From Serratia marcescens (GTDB taxonomy: Bacteria > Pseudomonadota > Gammaproteobacteria > Enterobacterales > Enterobacteriaceae), in assembly GCF_001902635.1 (NCBI RefSeq), contig NZ_MJAO01000001.1, positions 354,650 through 418,649 on the forward strand: a stretch of 64,000 nucleotides of DNA. Direction: 5' to 3'. The position numbers and the translations under genes were made by a program. Every line of letters starts with the position of its first letter. Position 1 is the stretch's first letter. Positions 28,062 to 39,929 of the stretch are shown piece by piece. The notes under the pieces were generated by a model, which had not been told where the DNA came from, ran no database searches, and worked only from the letters and a program-made list of their open reading frames with translations.

Positions 28062-29273
28062 ATGAAGGGATTCCCCTCGCTGATCAACATACTCCTGGCC
28101 AGTTCGCTGGTGCTGACCATCGGCCGCGGCGTCACGCTGCCGTTTATCACCATCTATCTCACCGAGCATTTCCAGCTGTTGCCGAAGAGCGTGGGCGTTA
28201 TTCTGGGTATCAGCCTCACTATCGGCATCATCGCCAGCCTGTACGGCGGCTATCTGGCGGACAAGTTCAGCAAGAATCGGCTGATCATGCTGTCGATTCT
28301 CTTGTTTGCACTCAGCTTCTTCGCCCTTCCCTGGATCCCGCGCCCCGGCGGCGTGATCGCGGTGTTGGCGATCCTGCACACCTGTTATTCGGTGCTGAGC
28401 ATCACCATTAAAGCTTGCTTCGCCGACTGGCTGCCGGTCGAGCAACGCATCAAGGCGTTTTCGATCAACTACACGCTGGTGAACGTCGGCTGGGCGATCG
28501 GTTCTGCGCTCGGCGTCCTGGTGGCCGGGCTTAGCCCGCTGCTGCCGTTTTATCTGTCGGGCGGGTTGGCCCTGGCGACGGTGGCAGTGCTGAGCCTGCG
28601 CTTGCGCGGTCAGGCGCAGCGGCCAACGCCCGCCGCCGCACCGGCCGCGCTGCCCAACTTTCGCCAGACGCTGACCATTCTGCGCAACGACCGGCGCCTG
28701 ATCTATTTCACCCTTGGCAGCACCATGGGCGCGGTGGTGTTCGGTCAGTTCACCGGCTATCTGTCGCAGTACCTGATCACCGTCTCCAACGCGGAATTCG
28801 CCTACAAAATCGTCGGTCTGGTGATGATCGTCAACGCCAGCATCGTCATCGCTCTGCAGTACCTGCTCAGCCGCGGCATGCGGCAGGAAAACATGCTGCG
28901 CTGGCTGGCGCTGGGCACGCTGTTTTTCAGCATCGGGCTGCTTGGCTTTATGGTGGCCGGCCAGGCGGTCTGGCTGTGGCTGGCGGCGATGGCGGTGTTT
29001 ACCCTGGGTGAGATCATCGTTATCCCGGTGGAATACATGTTCATTGACTTTATCGCGCCGCCGCACCTGAAAGGCAGCTACTATGGCGTGCAAAACCTCA
29101 GCGCGCTGGGTGGCGCTATCAACCCGGTGCTGTGCGGGGTGCTGCTCAGCTACGCCGCGCCGCCGTTGATGTTCGTGATGCTGATCGCCGCCGCGCTGCT
29201 CAGTCTGCTGTTTTTCTTCCTCGGCCACCGGCTGGCGGAACGTTCTGCGGCAACGGCTGAAGAAGCGAGCTGA
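28062..29273 (+). CDS. MFS transporter, YdeE-like
   Basis: 403 aa with twelve predicted helices. The N-terminus SSLVLTIGRGVTLPFITIYL and the loop-2/3 motif YGGYLADKFSKNRLIM are typical of major facilitator drug/peptide exporters. Alignment by eye with E. coli YdeE (a dipeptide exporter) is good across IKACFADWLP, FSINYTLVNVGWAIG and GEIIVIPVEYMFIDFIAPP. Family member with fair confidence; substrate not known. Own transcription unit between two terminator/intergenic regions. Confidence 0.8.
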   Translation: MKGFPSLINILLASSLVLTIGRGVTLPFITIYLTEHFQLLPKSVGVILGISLTIGIIASLYGGYLADKFSKNRLIMLSILLFALSFFALPWIPRPGGVIAVLAILHTCYSVLSITIKACFADWLPVEQRIKAFSINYTLVNVGWAIGSALGVLVAGLSPLLPFYLSGGLALATVAVLSLRLRGQAQRPTPAAAPAALPNFRQTLTILRNDRRLIYFTLGSTMGAVVFGQFTGYLSQYLITVSNAEFAYKIVGLVMIVNASIVIALQYLLSRGMRQENMLRWLALGTLFFSIGLLGFMVAGQAVWLWLAAMAVFTLGEIIVIPVEYMFIDFIAPPHLKGSYYGVQNLSALGGAINPVLCGVLLSYAAPPLMFVMLIAAALLSLLFFFLGHRLAERSAATAEEAS

Positions 29274-29411
29274 TCCGGCGCGCCCCACGGGATCCAGGCT
29301 GTCAACCCGCCGATCGGGCATGGCACCCATAGCGAGAATTCATGGTGCGATCTGTGGCATGGCTCACAGTTTAATTGTATGATGAATTCATCGATTAAAC
29401 GGGAAACGACG

Positions 29412-29819
29412 ATGGCCAACGTGCTTACACAGTGCTGGAAATACCTGAGGGCTCTGCTCCTCATCTACCTTTGTTTGTTCGTCGGCAATGCGCTGTCGGC
29501 GTTACTGCCGTTCGCCATTCCCGGCAGCATCATCGGCATGCTGCTGCTGTTCGCCCTGCTCTCTACCCAGATTCTGCCGGCCAAATGGGTTAAACCCGGC
29601 TGCCATTTGCTGATCCGCTACATGGTGCTGCTGTTCGTGCCGATCGGCGTCGGGGTGATGAAATACTACGACCAGATCGTCGCGCACCTGGGCCCGCTGG
29701 TCATCTCCTGCCTGATCAGCACGCTGATGGTGCTGGTGGTGGTCGGCTATACCTCACACTATTTTCACCGCGAGCGCCGCATCGCCGGTAAGCCCGACGA
29801 CACGGAGGGCAACCAATGA
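29412..29819 (+). CDS. yohJ: CidA/LrgA-family membrane protein YohJ
   Basis: 135 aa, four hydrophobic helices, holin-like CidA/LrgA family. Very close to E. coli YohJ over [34 protein letters not shown] and [18 protein letters not shown] 29412 is chosen over ATG 29379 because it begins where the family begins. The stop overlaps the yohK start (ATGA), so the two are translationally coupled. Proposed roles in this family include regulation of murein hydrolase release and organic-acid transport; neither is proven here. Confidence 0.9.
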   Translation: MANVLTQCWKYLRALLLIYLCLFVGNALSALLPFAIPGSIIGMLLLFALLSTQILPAKWVKPGCHLLIRYMVLLFVPIGVGVMKYYDQIVAHLGPLVISCLISTLMVLVVVGYTSHYFHRERRIAGKPDDTEGNQ

Positions 29820-30511
29820 TCCATGAAATCTGGTGGTCGCTGCCGCTGACGCTGGCGGTCTATTTCGCCGCGCGCTGGCTGGCGCGCAAGCTGAACATGC
29901 CGCTGTTGAACCCGCTGTTGGTTTCCATGGCGGTGATCATCCCGCTGCTGCTGCTCACCGGCATGCCCTATGAGCGCTACTTCCAGGGCAGCAGAATCCT
30001 CAACGATCTGCTGCAGCCGGCGGTGGTGGCGCTGGCCTTCCCGCTGTATGAACAGCTGCACCAGATCCGCGCGCGCTGGAAGTCGATCATCGCGGTGTGT
30101 TTCATCGGCAGCCTGACCGCCATGATCAGCGGCGGTGCCATCGCCCTGTGGCTAGGGGCCACGCCGGAAATCGCCGCCTCTATCCTGCCGAAATCGGTCA
30201 CCACGCCGATCGCGATGGCCGTCGCGGACTCGCTCGGCGGCATTCCGGCGATCAGCGCAGTCTGCGTCATTTTCGTCGGCATTCTCGGCGCCGTGTTCGG
30301 CCATACGCTGTTCAACCTGCTGAAAATCACCACCCACTCGGCGCGCGGCCTGGCGATGGGCACCGCATCCCATGCGCTGGGCACCGCACGCTGCGCGGAG
30401 ATGGACTACCAGGAAGGCGCGTTCGGTTCGCTGGCGCTGGTGATCTGCGGCATCATCACCTCGCTGCTGGCGCCGTTCCTGTTCCCGGTGCTGCTGCACC
30501 TGTTCGGTTGA
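29816..30511 (+). CDS. yohK: CidB/LrgB-family membrane protein YohK
   Basis: 231 aa, the same length as E. coli YohK, with about eight helices. LrgB signatures are [21 protein letters not shown] and HTLFNLLK followed by [17 protein letters not shown]. Start ATG overlaps the yohJ stop by four bases. It works with YohJ as the membrane pair of the CidAB/LrgAB system. Confidence 0.93.
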   Translation: MIHEIWWSLPLTLAVYFAARWLARKLNMPLLNPLLVSMAVIIPLLLLTGMPYERYFQGSRILNDLLQPAVVALAFPLYEQLHQIRARWKSIIAVCFIGSLTAMISGGAIALWLGATPEIAASILPKSVTTPIAMAVADSLGGIPAISAVCVIFVGILGAVFGHTLFNLLKITTHSARGLAMGTASHALGTARCAEMDYQEGAFGSLALVICGIITSLLAPFLFPVLLHLFG

Positions 30512-30524
30512 GCACGGTGAAACT

Positions 30525-30540
30525 TGCGATACATCTCGCA
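30525..30540 (+). promoter_or_regulatory. Upstream CRP-like site of cdd (TGCGA arms)
   Basis: Perfectly symmetric TGCGA-N6-TCGCA, centred 50 bp upstream of the second site (30572-30593). E. coli cdd uses two CRP sites about 50 bp apart with CytR between. The C at arm position three is the type called CRP-S, which in gamma-proteobacteria depends on Sxy/TfoX. Confidence 0.55.
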
Positions 30541-30571
30541 TTTATGTGTTTCATTGCATTGATTTCATCAA

Positions 30572-30593
30572 TTAAGAGACATTAATCACACTT
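30572..30593 (-). promoter_or_regulatory. Promoter-proximal CRP site of cdd
   Basis: The minus strand reads AAGTGTGATTAATGTCTCTTAA: one perfect TGTGA half, a weaker other half. A TAGAAT -10 candidate at 30612-30617 puts the site near -41, the class II position known for E. coli cdd. Confidence 0.5.
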
Positions 30594-30648
30594 TAATATC
30601 TCTGGCCTGCCTAGAATGTTATCCCGTTAACCTGTAGAGAGACTTTCT

Positions 30649-31533
30649 ATGCATCCGCGTTTTCACACCGCGTTCAGCGCACTGCCCGCGACACTGCAAT
30701 CCGCCCTCCAGCCCTATCTGGACGCGCCCGACTTTCCGGCGATGTTCACGGCCGAGCAAGCGGCGGCGATCCGCTCAGGCTGCGGGCTGGACGATGACGC
30801 GCTGGCATTCGCGCTGCTGCCGTTGGCGGCGGCCTGCTCGTTAACCCCGATATCGCACTTCCACGTCGGTGCCATTGCGCGCGGGCAGAGCGGCAATCTC
30901 TATTTCGGCGCCAACATGGAATTCAGCGGCGCGCCGCTGCAGCAAACCGTGCATGCGGAACAGTGCGCGGTCACCCACGCTTGGCTGCGCGGCGAAGCGG
31001 CGCTGGCCTCGGTCACCGTCAACTACACGCCATGCGGCCACTGCCGTCAGTTTATGAATGAGCTGAACAGTGGCGGCGAGCTGCAGATCCGCTTGCCGGG
31101 CCGCGCCCCGGCCACGCTGGCAGACTATCTGCCGGACGCCTTCGGCCCGAAAGATCTGGATATCGCCTCGCTGCTGATGGACAAGGTCGATCACGGCCAC
31201 CGGCTGGCGCTGGACGATGCGCTGACGCAGGCGGCGCTGGCGGCGGCCAACCAGAGCCACGCGCCTTACAGCAACGCCCACAGCGGCGTGGCGCTGGAAA
31301 CGGAAAACGGTAACCTCTACGCCGGTCGCTATGCGGAAAACGCTGCCTTCAACCCGAGCCTGCCGCCGCTGCAGGCCGCGCTGATCCTGCTGAACATCTC
31401 CGGCGGCGACTGCCTGAACATCCGCCGCGCCGTGCTGGTCGAACCGCAGGACGCGATCCTCAGCCAGTGGGACGCCACGCACGCCACCCTGGCGGCACTG
31501 GGCTGCCGGAACGTCAGCCGCGCCACCTTCTGA
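30649..31533 (+). CDS. cdd: Cytidine deaminase Cdd
   Basis: Zinc enzyme turning cytidine/deoxycytidine into uridine/deoxyuridine; 294 aa as in E. coli. Zinc ligands and catalytic Glu: H102-A-E104 and PC129-G-H-C132. Substrate-binding stretch [11 protein letters not shown]. The C-terminal half is the degenerate second domain that completes the dimer. It has its own promoter with paired CRP sites; the adjacent yohK ends 137 bp upstream. Confidence 0.97.
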   Translation: MHPRFHTAFSALPATLQSALQPYLDAPDFPAMFTAEQAAAIRSGCGLDDDALAFALLPLAAACSLTPISHFHVGAIARGQSGNLYFGANMEFSGAPLQQTVHAEQCAVTHAWLRGEAALASVTVNYTPCGHCRQFMNELNSGGELQIRLPGRAPATLADYLPDAFGPKDLDIASLLMDKVDHGHRLALDDALTQAALAAANQSHAPYSNAHSGVALETENGNLYAGRYAENAAFNPSLPPLQAALILLNISGGDCLNIRRAVLVEPQDAILSQWDATHATLAALGCRNVSRATF

Positions 31534-31742
31534 ATGCGCTACGGCGGAGCCGCTCGGTTCCGCCACTAACAGCCCCGCCCGCCAAATACAATGCCCCGAT
31601 ACCGCCAGAGACACTTTCTTTAGTTAAAAAATCATTTGATTGTCGATAATTACGCCAACCTGGTTCATCATCTGGCAACAAATGCTGTACATATTCTCCT
31701 TATCTTTTAGGATCGTCGGCAATAAAGTTATCTGATACGTGA

Positions 31743-33452
<1,710 letters not shown>

Positions 33453-33473
33453 TCGGCGCGCTGAAATGACCCA

Positions 33474-33496
33474 GCCCGGCTCCGCCGGGCTTTTTT
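33474..33496 (+). terminator. Intrinsic terminator of maeA
   Basis: Perfect 7-bp stem gcccggc/gccgggc with loop tcc, followed by T6; 21 bp past the stop. Confidence 0.9.
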
Positions 33497-33584
33497 GTGC
33501 GGCAAAACCGCTGAAAAATGCGGCGGCGCGCGTGCTTCAGGCGGTTCGCGTCTTGCGTCGGTCGGTCAGGTAAAGTAGCCTTGA

Positions 33585-34365
<781 letters not shown>

Positions 34366-34702
34366 TGCGGCAAACGCCCAACAAGAAAGGCCGGCTACGA
34401 CAGGCGTCCCTGCCTGTCTCGCCTGCGTTCGACGTCTTCAAGGGCACCCAACACCCTGCTCATCCCACTCTTTTCACTGTCTTTCATAACGAATAGCCCG
34501 GTGGCGGCCGATTCTGGTGTTGCCCCTGGCGCGCATCACTGGCTGCCGAGCAAGACGGCGCTGTCAGGGGCAACCGGCCAGGGAGGGCCGGTTGAGGCGA
34601 GACTAACAGGGACGTTTGTCGCAGCCGACCCGCCCAACAGCGCAGGCGCGGCGAGGGCACCCGCATCGCGGGCAGACAGTGTTAAGCGAAGGCGCGGGTG
34701 TC

Positions 34703-34840
34703 GGGGCCGCGCCTTCGGCCCCGACAATTGCCGTTCACTACGGCATCAGAGAAATGCGGGATATTGACGGCAATTCCTCTTGCACGCGCGTACAGAGACG
34801 GGATAAAAAAATGCCAGTCAGGTTTAACTGACTGGCATTA
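34703..34840 (-). repeat. Structured intergenic repeat, copy B (pairs with 22990-23128)
   Basis: The reverse complement of this stretch aligns with copy A: terminator hairpin, gtctctgtacg, attgccgt/acggcaat arms, gcatttctctg, and the ggccgaaggcgcggcc hairpin. Further hairpins with six-base loops extend the structured region to about 34399: tcggggccg-cgcctt-cggccccga (34701-34724), aaccggcc-agggag-ggccggtt near 34580-34601, and gacaggc-gtccct-gcctgtc (34399-34418). The gap 34366-34878 therefore looks like one structured non-coding element; short open frames in it are not convincing genes. Confidence 0.7.
34805..34839 (-). terminator. Intrinsic terminator of mglC (inside repeat copy B)
   Basis: On the minus strand AATGCCAGTC and GACTGGCATT pair over ten positions without mismatch and are followed by TTTTTT. 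It lies about 40 bp past the mglC stop and ends the galS-mglBAC region. Confidence 0.85.
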
Positions 34841-34878
34841 GGCAATATGCCGGCCTTGCTGTCTGCGATGCGGTAAAT

Positions 34879-35889
34879 CTACTTCTTCTTGGCGTATTTC
34901 AGCGAGTCCAGCGCCACGGCGAAGATGATGATGCTGCCCTTGATGATGTACTGCCAGTACGGGTTAATGCCGATATAGGTCAGGCCGTAGTTGATGACGG
35001 TGAAGATGATCACCCCGGTCACCACCCCCCACACCGTACCCACCCCGCCGGCGAAGGAGACGCCCCCCACCACGCAGGCGGCGATGGCGTCCAGCTCATA
35101 CATGAAGCCGAGGTTGTTGGTGGCGCTGCCGATGCGCCCCGCTTCCAGCAGGCCGCCGAAGGCGTAGAACACGCCGGACAGCGCATAGATCATGATCAGG
35201 TTCAGCGGCACGTTGACGCCGGACACCTTGGCCGCTTCCGGGTTGCCGCCGATGGCGAAAATGTTCTTGCCGAAGCGGGTCTTGGTCCACAGGATCCAGA
35301 CGAATATGATGGCGATCAGCGCATAGAAAGTAATGTACGACAGCTTAAAGTCGCCGAAGCGCAAGAAGCCCTGGGCAAAGGCGGAGAACTTCGGATCGAA
35401 GCCCGCGACCGGTGAAGCGCCGACCGAATCGTAATACAGCGAGTTGATGCCGTAGACGATGATCATGGTGCCCAAGGTGGTGATGAACGGCGTCACGTTG
35501 AGATAGGCGATAATCAGGCCGTTAACCAGGCCGATCACCGCGCCGACTGCGCACACCAGCAGGATCACCAATGGAATCGACCAGGTTTCCATGTGCGGGA
35601 ACACCTTGTTGACGTTATCCATCGACTGCAGCAGCGTAGCGGCCACCACCGCCGCCAGGCCCACCTGGCGCCCGGCGGACAGGTCGGTGCCCTGGGTCAC
35701 GATCAGCCCCGCCACGCCCAGTGCGATGATGATGCGCACCGAAGACTGCGTCAGGATGTTGCTCAGGTTCATCAGGCTGAGGAAAGTGGGATCCTGAATG
35801 ATGATGATGGCCAACAGTACCAACAACACCACATAAATGCCGCCTTCCTTGAAATAGGTAAATAAGGTTTTTTTATTTAGCGCGTTCAT
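34879..35889 (-). CDS. mglC: Galactose/methyl-galactoside ABC transporter permease MglC
   Basis: Inner-membrane permease, 336 aa as in E. coli, with eight to ten helices. BPD_transp_2 family marks: GVAGLIVTQGTDLSAGRQVGL, AYLNVTPFITTLGTMIIVYG, GVNVPLNLIMIYALSG and CVVGGVSFAGGVGTVWGVVTG. It works with the MglA ATPase and MglB binding protein for high-affinity galactose uptake. It lies 11 bp after mglA. Confidence 0.97.
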   Translation of the reverse strand: MNALNKKTLFTYFKEGGIYVVLLVLLAIIIIQDPTFLSLMNLSNILTQSSVRIIIALGVAGLIVTQGTDLSAGRQVGLAAVVAATLLQSMDNVNKVFPHMETWSIPLVILLVCAVGAVIGLVNGLIIAYLNVTPFITTLGTMIIVYGINSLYYDSVGASPVAGFDPKFSAFAQGFLRFGDFKLSYITFYALIAIIFVWILWTKTRFGKNIFAIGGNPEAAKVSGVNVPLNLIMIYALSGVFYAFGGLLEAGRIGSATNNLGFMYELDAIAACVVGGVSFAGGVGTVWGVVTGVIIFTVINYGLTYIGINPYWQYIIKGSIIIFAVALDSLKYAKKK

Positions 35890-35900
35890 AATTCCAATCC

Positions 35901-37409
35901 TTAAAGGTGCAGGGAGGCGAGACGTAAAATTTCATTTTGCGAGGTCTGCTTGGTGTTAACGATGCCCGCAACCTGACCATTGCTCATCACCAAAATGCGA
36001 TCGGTGATCCCCAAAAGCTCCGGCATTTCGGACGAGACGATAATGATCCCCTTGCCCTTCTTCGCCAGTTCAGTCATCAACTGGTAAATCTCGAACTTGG
36101 CGCCCACGTCGATGCCGCGCGTCGGTTCATCCAGCATCAGGATCTCCGGCTGCGTCAACAGCCAGCGGCCGATGATCACCTTCTGCTGGTTGCCGCCGGA
36201 CAGCGAACCGATATGGGTGTGATGCCCAGGCGTTTTCACCCGCATGGCGTCGATCACCCACTGGGTGTCGCTCTTCATCCGCGCGTTATCCAGCAGGCCG
36301 AGCTTGTTTTTATAATTGCGGATATTGGAGATCAGCGAGTTGAAGCCCACGTCGAGATAGGCGTAAATCCCGGTGGATCGGCGCTCTTCGGTCACCAACG
36401 CAAAACCGTGGTTGATCGCTTCATTGGCGCTGTGGTTGTCGATCGCCTTGCCGTGCAGCTTGATGGTGCCCGCCACCTTCTCGCGAATGCCGAACAGCGT
36501 CTCGACGATATCGGTGCGCTTGGCCCCCACCAGCCCGGCGATGCCGAGGATCTCGCCTTGGTGCAGATCGAAGGAAACGTCGCGGATCGAAGGCTGACGC
36601 AGCGACGTCAGGTTCTTCACCTCAAGGATCACCTCACCCGGCGTGTTTTGCCTGTCGGGGAAGCGCTGGCTGAGCGAGCGGCCGACCATCATGGCGATGA
36701 TCTTGTCCATATCCAGCCCTTCCAGCGGCTGGGTGGCGATCCACTGGCCGTCGCGCAGCACCGTGATCTCGTCGCACAGCTGGAAGATCTCTTCCATCTT
36801 GTGCGAAATATAAACGATGCCGCAGCCGCGCTCTTTCAGCTTACGGATGATGGTGAACAGGTGATTGACCTCTTTCTCCGTCAGCGACGAGGTCGGTTCA
36901 TCCATGATGACGATCTTGGCGTCGTAGGAGAACGCCTTGGCGATCTCGATCATCTGCATCTGCGACACCGACAGGTTGCCCACCTTTTCGCGTGGGTTGA
37001 TGTCGATATCCAGCTCGTTGAAGATCGCCTGGGTGTCTTTGAACATCTTGTCCTGATCGACGAACAGGCCTTTGGTCGGGTAGCGCCCCAGCCACATGTT
37101 GTCCATCACGGTACGTTGCAGCACCAGGTTCAACTCCTGGTGCACCATGGAAACGCCGTGTTCCAGCGCTTCTTTCGAACTCTTGAAATCGACTTCCCGG
37201 CCTTGAAAAACAATGCTGCCGCTGTCTTTTTTATAAATGCCGAACAGACATTTCAACAAGGTCGATTTCCCCGCGCCGTTCTCCCCCATCAGGGCGTGAA
37301 TCGAGTGCGGACGGACGCGTAAATTGACATTGTCCAAGGCTTTGACGCCGGGAAACGACTTACAGATATCCGTCATTTCCAGCAAAAATTCGCGTGAGCT
37401 ATCGGCCAT
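35901..37409 (-). CDS. mglA: Galactose/methyl-galactoside ABC transporter ATP-binding protein MglA
   Basis: 502 aa with two fused ABC domains. First domain: Walker [14 protein letters not shown], signature [15 protein letters not shown], Walker [12 protein letters not shown]. Second domain: degenerate Walker [15 protein letters not shown], signature [17 protein letters not shown], Walker [13 protein letters not shown]. The degenerate second P-loop is normal for sugar ABC proteins of this class. Separated from mglB by a strong hairpin. Confidence 0.97.
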   Translation of the reverse strand: MADSSREFLLEMTDICKSFPGVKALDNVNLRVRPHSIHALMGENGAGKSTLLKCLFGIYKKDSGSIVFQGREVDFKSSKEALEHGVSMVHQELNLVLQRTVMDNMWLGRYPTKGLFVDQDKMFKDTQAIFNELDIDINPREKVGNLSVSQMQMIEIAKAFSYDAKIVIMDEPTSSLTEKEVNHLFTIIRKLKERGCGIVYISHKMEEIFQLCDEITVLRDGQWIATQPLEGLDMDKIIAMMVGRSLSQRFPDRQNTPGEVILEVKNLTSLRQPSIRDVSFDLHQGEILGIAGLVGAKRTDIVETLFGIREKVAGTIKLHGKAIDNHSANEAINHGFALVTEERRSTGIYAYLDVGFNSLISNIRNYKNKLGLLDNARMKSDTQWVIDAMRVKTPGHHTHIGSLSGGNQQKVIIGRWLLTQPEILMLDEPTRGIDVGAKFEIYQLMTELAKKGKGIIIVSSEMPELLGITDRILVMSNGQVAGIVNTKQTSQNEILRLASLHL

Positions 37410-37447
37410 AAATACACCTGGCTTAACGATCGTGCAGTCGTAAACAT

Positions 37448-37488
37448 CCCCGCCTGCGGTATTCCTGGTGTTGGCGCCGCAGGCGGGG
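37448..37488 (-). other. Strong intercistronic hairpin between mglB and mglA
   Basis: Arms ccccgcctgcgg (37448-37459) and ccgcaggcgggg (37477-37488) are perfect 12-bp complements with a 17-nt loop and no U-run. In the mglB-mglA gap it would protect the mglB end of the transcript and lower mglAC yield, as intercistronic hairpins do in other binding-protein operons. Confidence 0.7.
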
Positions 37489-37508
37489 TCTTAGCGGGAT
37501 CTCAATTC

Positions 37509-38501
37509 TTATTTAATGAACTGAGACAGATTGTCTTTATCTACGCCGACGTAAGGAATACGCACGACTTTATTTTCGATTTTATATTGGGTGCCTTCGG
37601 TGGCCGGTTTGCCTGCCGCCAGGTTCTTCGCCAGCTCGAAGGTGGCTTTCGCCTGGTTGTCGGCGTCGTTCAACACCGTGCCCGCCATCGCGCCGGATTT
37701 CACCAGCGCCAACGCTTCAGGCAACGCATCGACGCCAAACACCGGGATACTGGTCTTGTTGTGCGCTTTCAGCGCTTCCACCGCGCCCATCGCCATGGCG
37801 TCGTTGTTGGCGATCACCACTTCAATCTTGTTGGCGTTCGGGCCGGAGAGCCAGGCGTCCATCTTGTCTTTCGCCTGCGCGGTATCCCACATCGCGGTAT
37901 CCATCTGCAGCTGCTGGGTCTTGATGCCCTGGTCGTTCAGCGTTTTCACCACGTAGGTAGTGCGTGCTTCGGCATCCGGGTGGCCCGGCTCGCCCTTCAG
38001 CAGCACGTACTGGACCTGACCGTCTTTGTTCAGATCCCAGGCTGGGTTGGCTTTCCAGTGTTTGGCGATCAGCTCGCCCTGGATCACGCCGGATTCTTTG
38101 GAGTCGGTGCCGACGTAATACGCCTTGTCGTAGCTGTCCAGCGCCTTACGGGAAGGTTCTTTGTTGTAGAACACCACCGGGATATCGTTTGCGCGAGCCT
38201 TATCGATAACCACCGGCGCCGCGGCCGGGTCGACCAGGTTGATCGCCAGCGCTTTCACGCCCTTGGCCAGCAGCACGTCGATCTGATCGTTCTGCTTGGA
38301 CTGGTCGTTCTGCGAGTCATTCATCAGCAGGGTGACGTCCGGTGAAGCCTTGGCGTCCTTCTCGATCGCCTTGCGCACCACCGACATGAAGTTGTCGTCG
38401 TATTTGTAAATCGTGACGCCAATACGGGTATCAGCATGGGCTGCGGCGCCAAACATCATGGCTGCGGCCATGGCGGCCAGGGTGAAAACCTTTTTATTCA
38501 T
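37509..38501 (-). CDS. mglB: D-galactose/D-glucose-binding periplasmic protein MglB
   Basis: 330 aa with signal peptide [24 protein letters not shown]. It binds galactose and glucose for the Mgl transporter and for the Trg chemoreceptor. Marks: [18 protein letters not shown], the calcium loop DLNKDGQVQ, and [20 protein letters not shown] and [13 protein letters not shown] in the ligand cleft. First gene of mglBAC, preceded by CRP and Gal-operator sites. Confidence 0.97.
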   Translation of the reverse strand: MNKKVFTLAAMAAAMMFGAAAHADTRIGVTIYKYDDNFMSVVRKAIEKDAKASPDVTLLMNDSQNDQSKQNDQIDVLLAKGVKALAINLVDPAAAPVVIDKARANDIPVVFYNKEPSRKALDSYDKAYYVGTDSKESGVIQGELIAKHWKANPAWDLNKDGQVQYVLLKGEPGHPDAEARTTYVVKTLNDQGIKTQQLQMDTAMWDTAQAKDKMDAWLSGPNANKIEVVIANNDAMAMGAVEALKAHNKTSIPVFGVDALPEALALVKSGAMAGTVLNDADNQAKATFELAKNLAAGKPATEGTQYKIENKVVRIPYVGVDKDNLSQFIK

Positions 38502-38719
38502 TGTCAGTCTCCGGTTCTGTGTAGGGTATTACTCGTCTTTGAGCCAATGGTCACCGGCAGTGCGCACACCCCAGGCCAGGCGATTTCCACTAAAAACCTG
38601 TCGTCCGTGGATCTTGTTATTTCCGAGAAATGCAGTGTCAGCGCGAGGTAAAGGTTGCAGCGGCAAGGGCCTTTGCGCCGGAAAACGCCTAGAGCATAGA
38701 CGGCGCGATGTTAATATTC

Positions 38720-38735
38720 TGTGAATTTTCTCACA
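38720..38735 (-). promoter_or_regulatory. CRP site of the mglBAC promoter
   Basis: Perfect TGTGA-N6-TCACA palindrome, directly beside the Gal operator (38738-38753) in the 264-bp galS-mglB gap. This is the arrangement of the E. coli mgl promoter. Confidence 0.85.
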
Positions 38736-38737
38736 GA

Positions 38738-38753
38738 TTGAAAACGGTTACAC
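38738..38753 (-). promoter_or_regulatory. Gal operator of mglBAC
   Basis: The minus strand reads GTGTAACCGTTTTCAA, matching GTGnAAnCGnTTnCAC at 11 of 12 defined positions. GalS/GalR binding next to the CRP site would block transcription without galactose. Confidence 0.8.
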
Positions 38754-38765
38754 AAGATTAAATTG

Positions 38766-39803
38766 TCAGAGAGTGACCGTCGCCTCACTTTGCCAGGGGG
38801 CGACAGAATGGCGGCGCACCAGCGTCGGCATGAACAAATGACCGGCCTGGGGCTCCGCCAGGCCCGCTGCGCCCTGCAATGCCAGCTCGGTTGCCAGCGT
38901 GGCCATCGAGACGATCGGGTAGCGCACCGTGGTGAGTTTGGGGCTGGTGTAACGCGCGATGGGAATGTCGTCGAAGCCGATCAGCGAGAAATGCTGCGGC
39001 ACCGTGATACCGTTTTCTTTCAGCACCGCCATGGCGCCGGCGGCCATAGCGTCGTTGTAAGCGAACACCGCGCTCAACTGCAGATTGCGCCCCAATAGCT
39101 CCACCATCGCCGCCTCGCCGCCCTGCAGATCCGGCGAACCGTAGGCGCGCCAGTTGTCGGGCGTCGCCAACCCGGCGGCGGCCATCGCCTGCGCATAGCC
39201 TTGCTGGCGCAGCGGCCCGTCTTCGATCGGGTGATTGGAGCCCAGATAGCCGATGCGCCGATGGCCCTGCGACAGCAAAAGACGCATCGCCATTTCCGCG
39301 CCGCAGACGTTATCCAGCCCGACGCAGCGCGGCTCATAGCCGGGGATAATCCGGTTGATCAGCACCATGCCCGGCACCTGCTCCAGAAAGCCGATCAGCT
39401 CGGCGTCGCTCAGGGCTTTGGCATGGACAATCAGGGCATTACAGCGCTGGCGGATCAGCACTTCGATCGCGTGGCGCTCTTTGTCCGCCTGGTGATAGCT
39501 GTTGCCGATCAGCAGATATTTGTGATGTTTCTGCGCCACCGTGTCTACCGCTTTCACCAGTGCGCCGAAGAACGGGTCGGACACATCCATCACCACCACG
39601 CCCAGAGTATCGCTGCTTTGGGTCGCCAGCGCCTGCGCATTGGCGTTGGGCCGATAGCCCAGCTCCGCCACTGCCTGCAACACCTGCTCGCGCGTCTCCT
39701 TGCTGGTCAGCGCGCTGTGGTTCAGCACGCGGGAGACGGTCGCCACGGAGACGCCGGCGCGTTTCGCCACGTCGCGAATGGTGATGGGATGAACTGGAGG
39801 CAT
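38766..39803 (-). CDS. galS: mgl repressor / galactose isorepressor GalS
   Basis: LacI-family regulator, 345 aa. N-terminal [23 protein letters not shown], then a periplasmic-binding-protein-like sensor domain ([75 protein letters not shown]). E. coli GalS is 346 aa and very similar; five extra N-terminal residues occur here. It lies upstream of mglBAC on the same strand and has its own operator and CRP site, so autoregulation is expected. Confidence 0.95.
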   Translation of the reverse strand: MPPVHPITIRDVAKRAGVSVATVSRVLNHSALTSKETREQVLQAVAELGYRPNANAQALATQSSDTLGVVVMDVSDPFFGALVKAVDTVAQKHHKYLLIGNSYHQADKERHAIEVLIRQRCNALIVHAKALSDAELIGFLEQVPGMVLINRIIPGYEPRCVGLDNVCGAEMAMRLLLSQGHRRIGYLGSNHPIEDGPLRQQGYAQAMAAAGLATPDNWRAYGSPDLQGGEAAMVELLGRNLQLSAVFAYNDAMAAGAMAVLKENGITVPQHFSLIGFDDIPIARYTSPKLTTVRYPIVSMATLATELALQGAAGLAEPQAGHLFMPTLVRRHSVAPWQSEATVTL

Positions 39804-39868
39804 GCGGGATCCTGAAATCGGGGTAGTGGCCGGTGGCGCTATCCTACCCCGATTGGCCCGCTGCTCTG

Positions 39869-39884
39869 CGTGAATTACGTCACA
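39869..39884 (-). promoter_or_regulatory. CRP site of the galS promoter
   Basis: CGTGA-N6-TCACA, nine of ten arm positions of the CRP consensus, immediately next to a Gal operator and about 70 bp before galS. Confidence 0.7.
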
Positions 39885-39887
39885 GGA

Positions 39888-39903
39888 AAGAAAACGTTTA
39901 CAT
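39888..39903 (-). promoter_or_regulatory. Gal operator of galS
   Basis: The minus strand reads ATGTAAACGTTTTCTT, with the central TAAACGTTTTC of the Gal operator intact and the outer bases degenerate. With the CRP site beside it this repeats the mglB promoter layout. Confidence 0.65.
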
Positions 39904-39929
39904 ACATTTTTTTAACCTGCCGGCGGGAG

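Noticed and set aside
28014..29330. 438-codon minus-strand frame opposite the MFS gene
   Set aside because: Long but rich in His, Gln and Arg, the signature of antisense to a GC-rich membrane protein; the plus strand has the true MFS motifs.
34501..34767. 88-codon plus-strand frame in the sanA-mglC gap (and an overlapping 63-codon minus frame)
   Set aside because: Lies in the hairpin-rich repeat; no ribosome site and odd composition.
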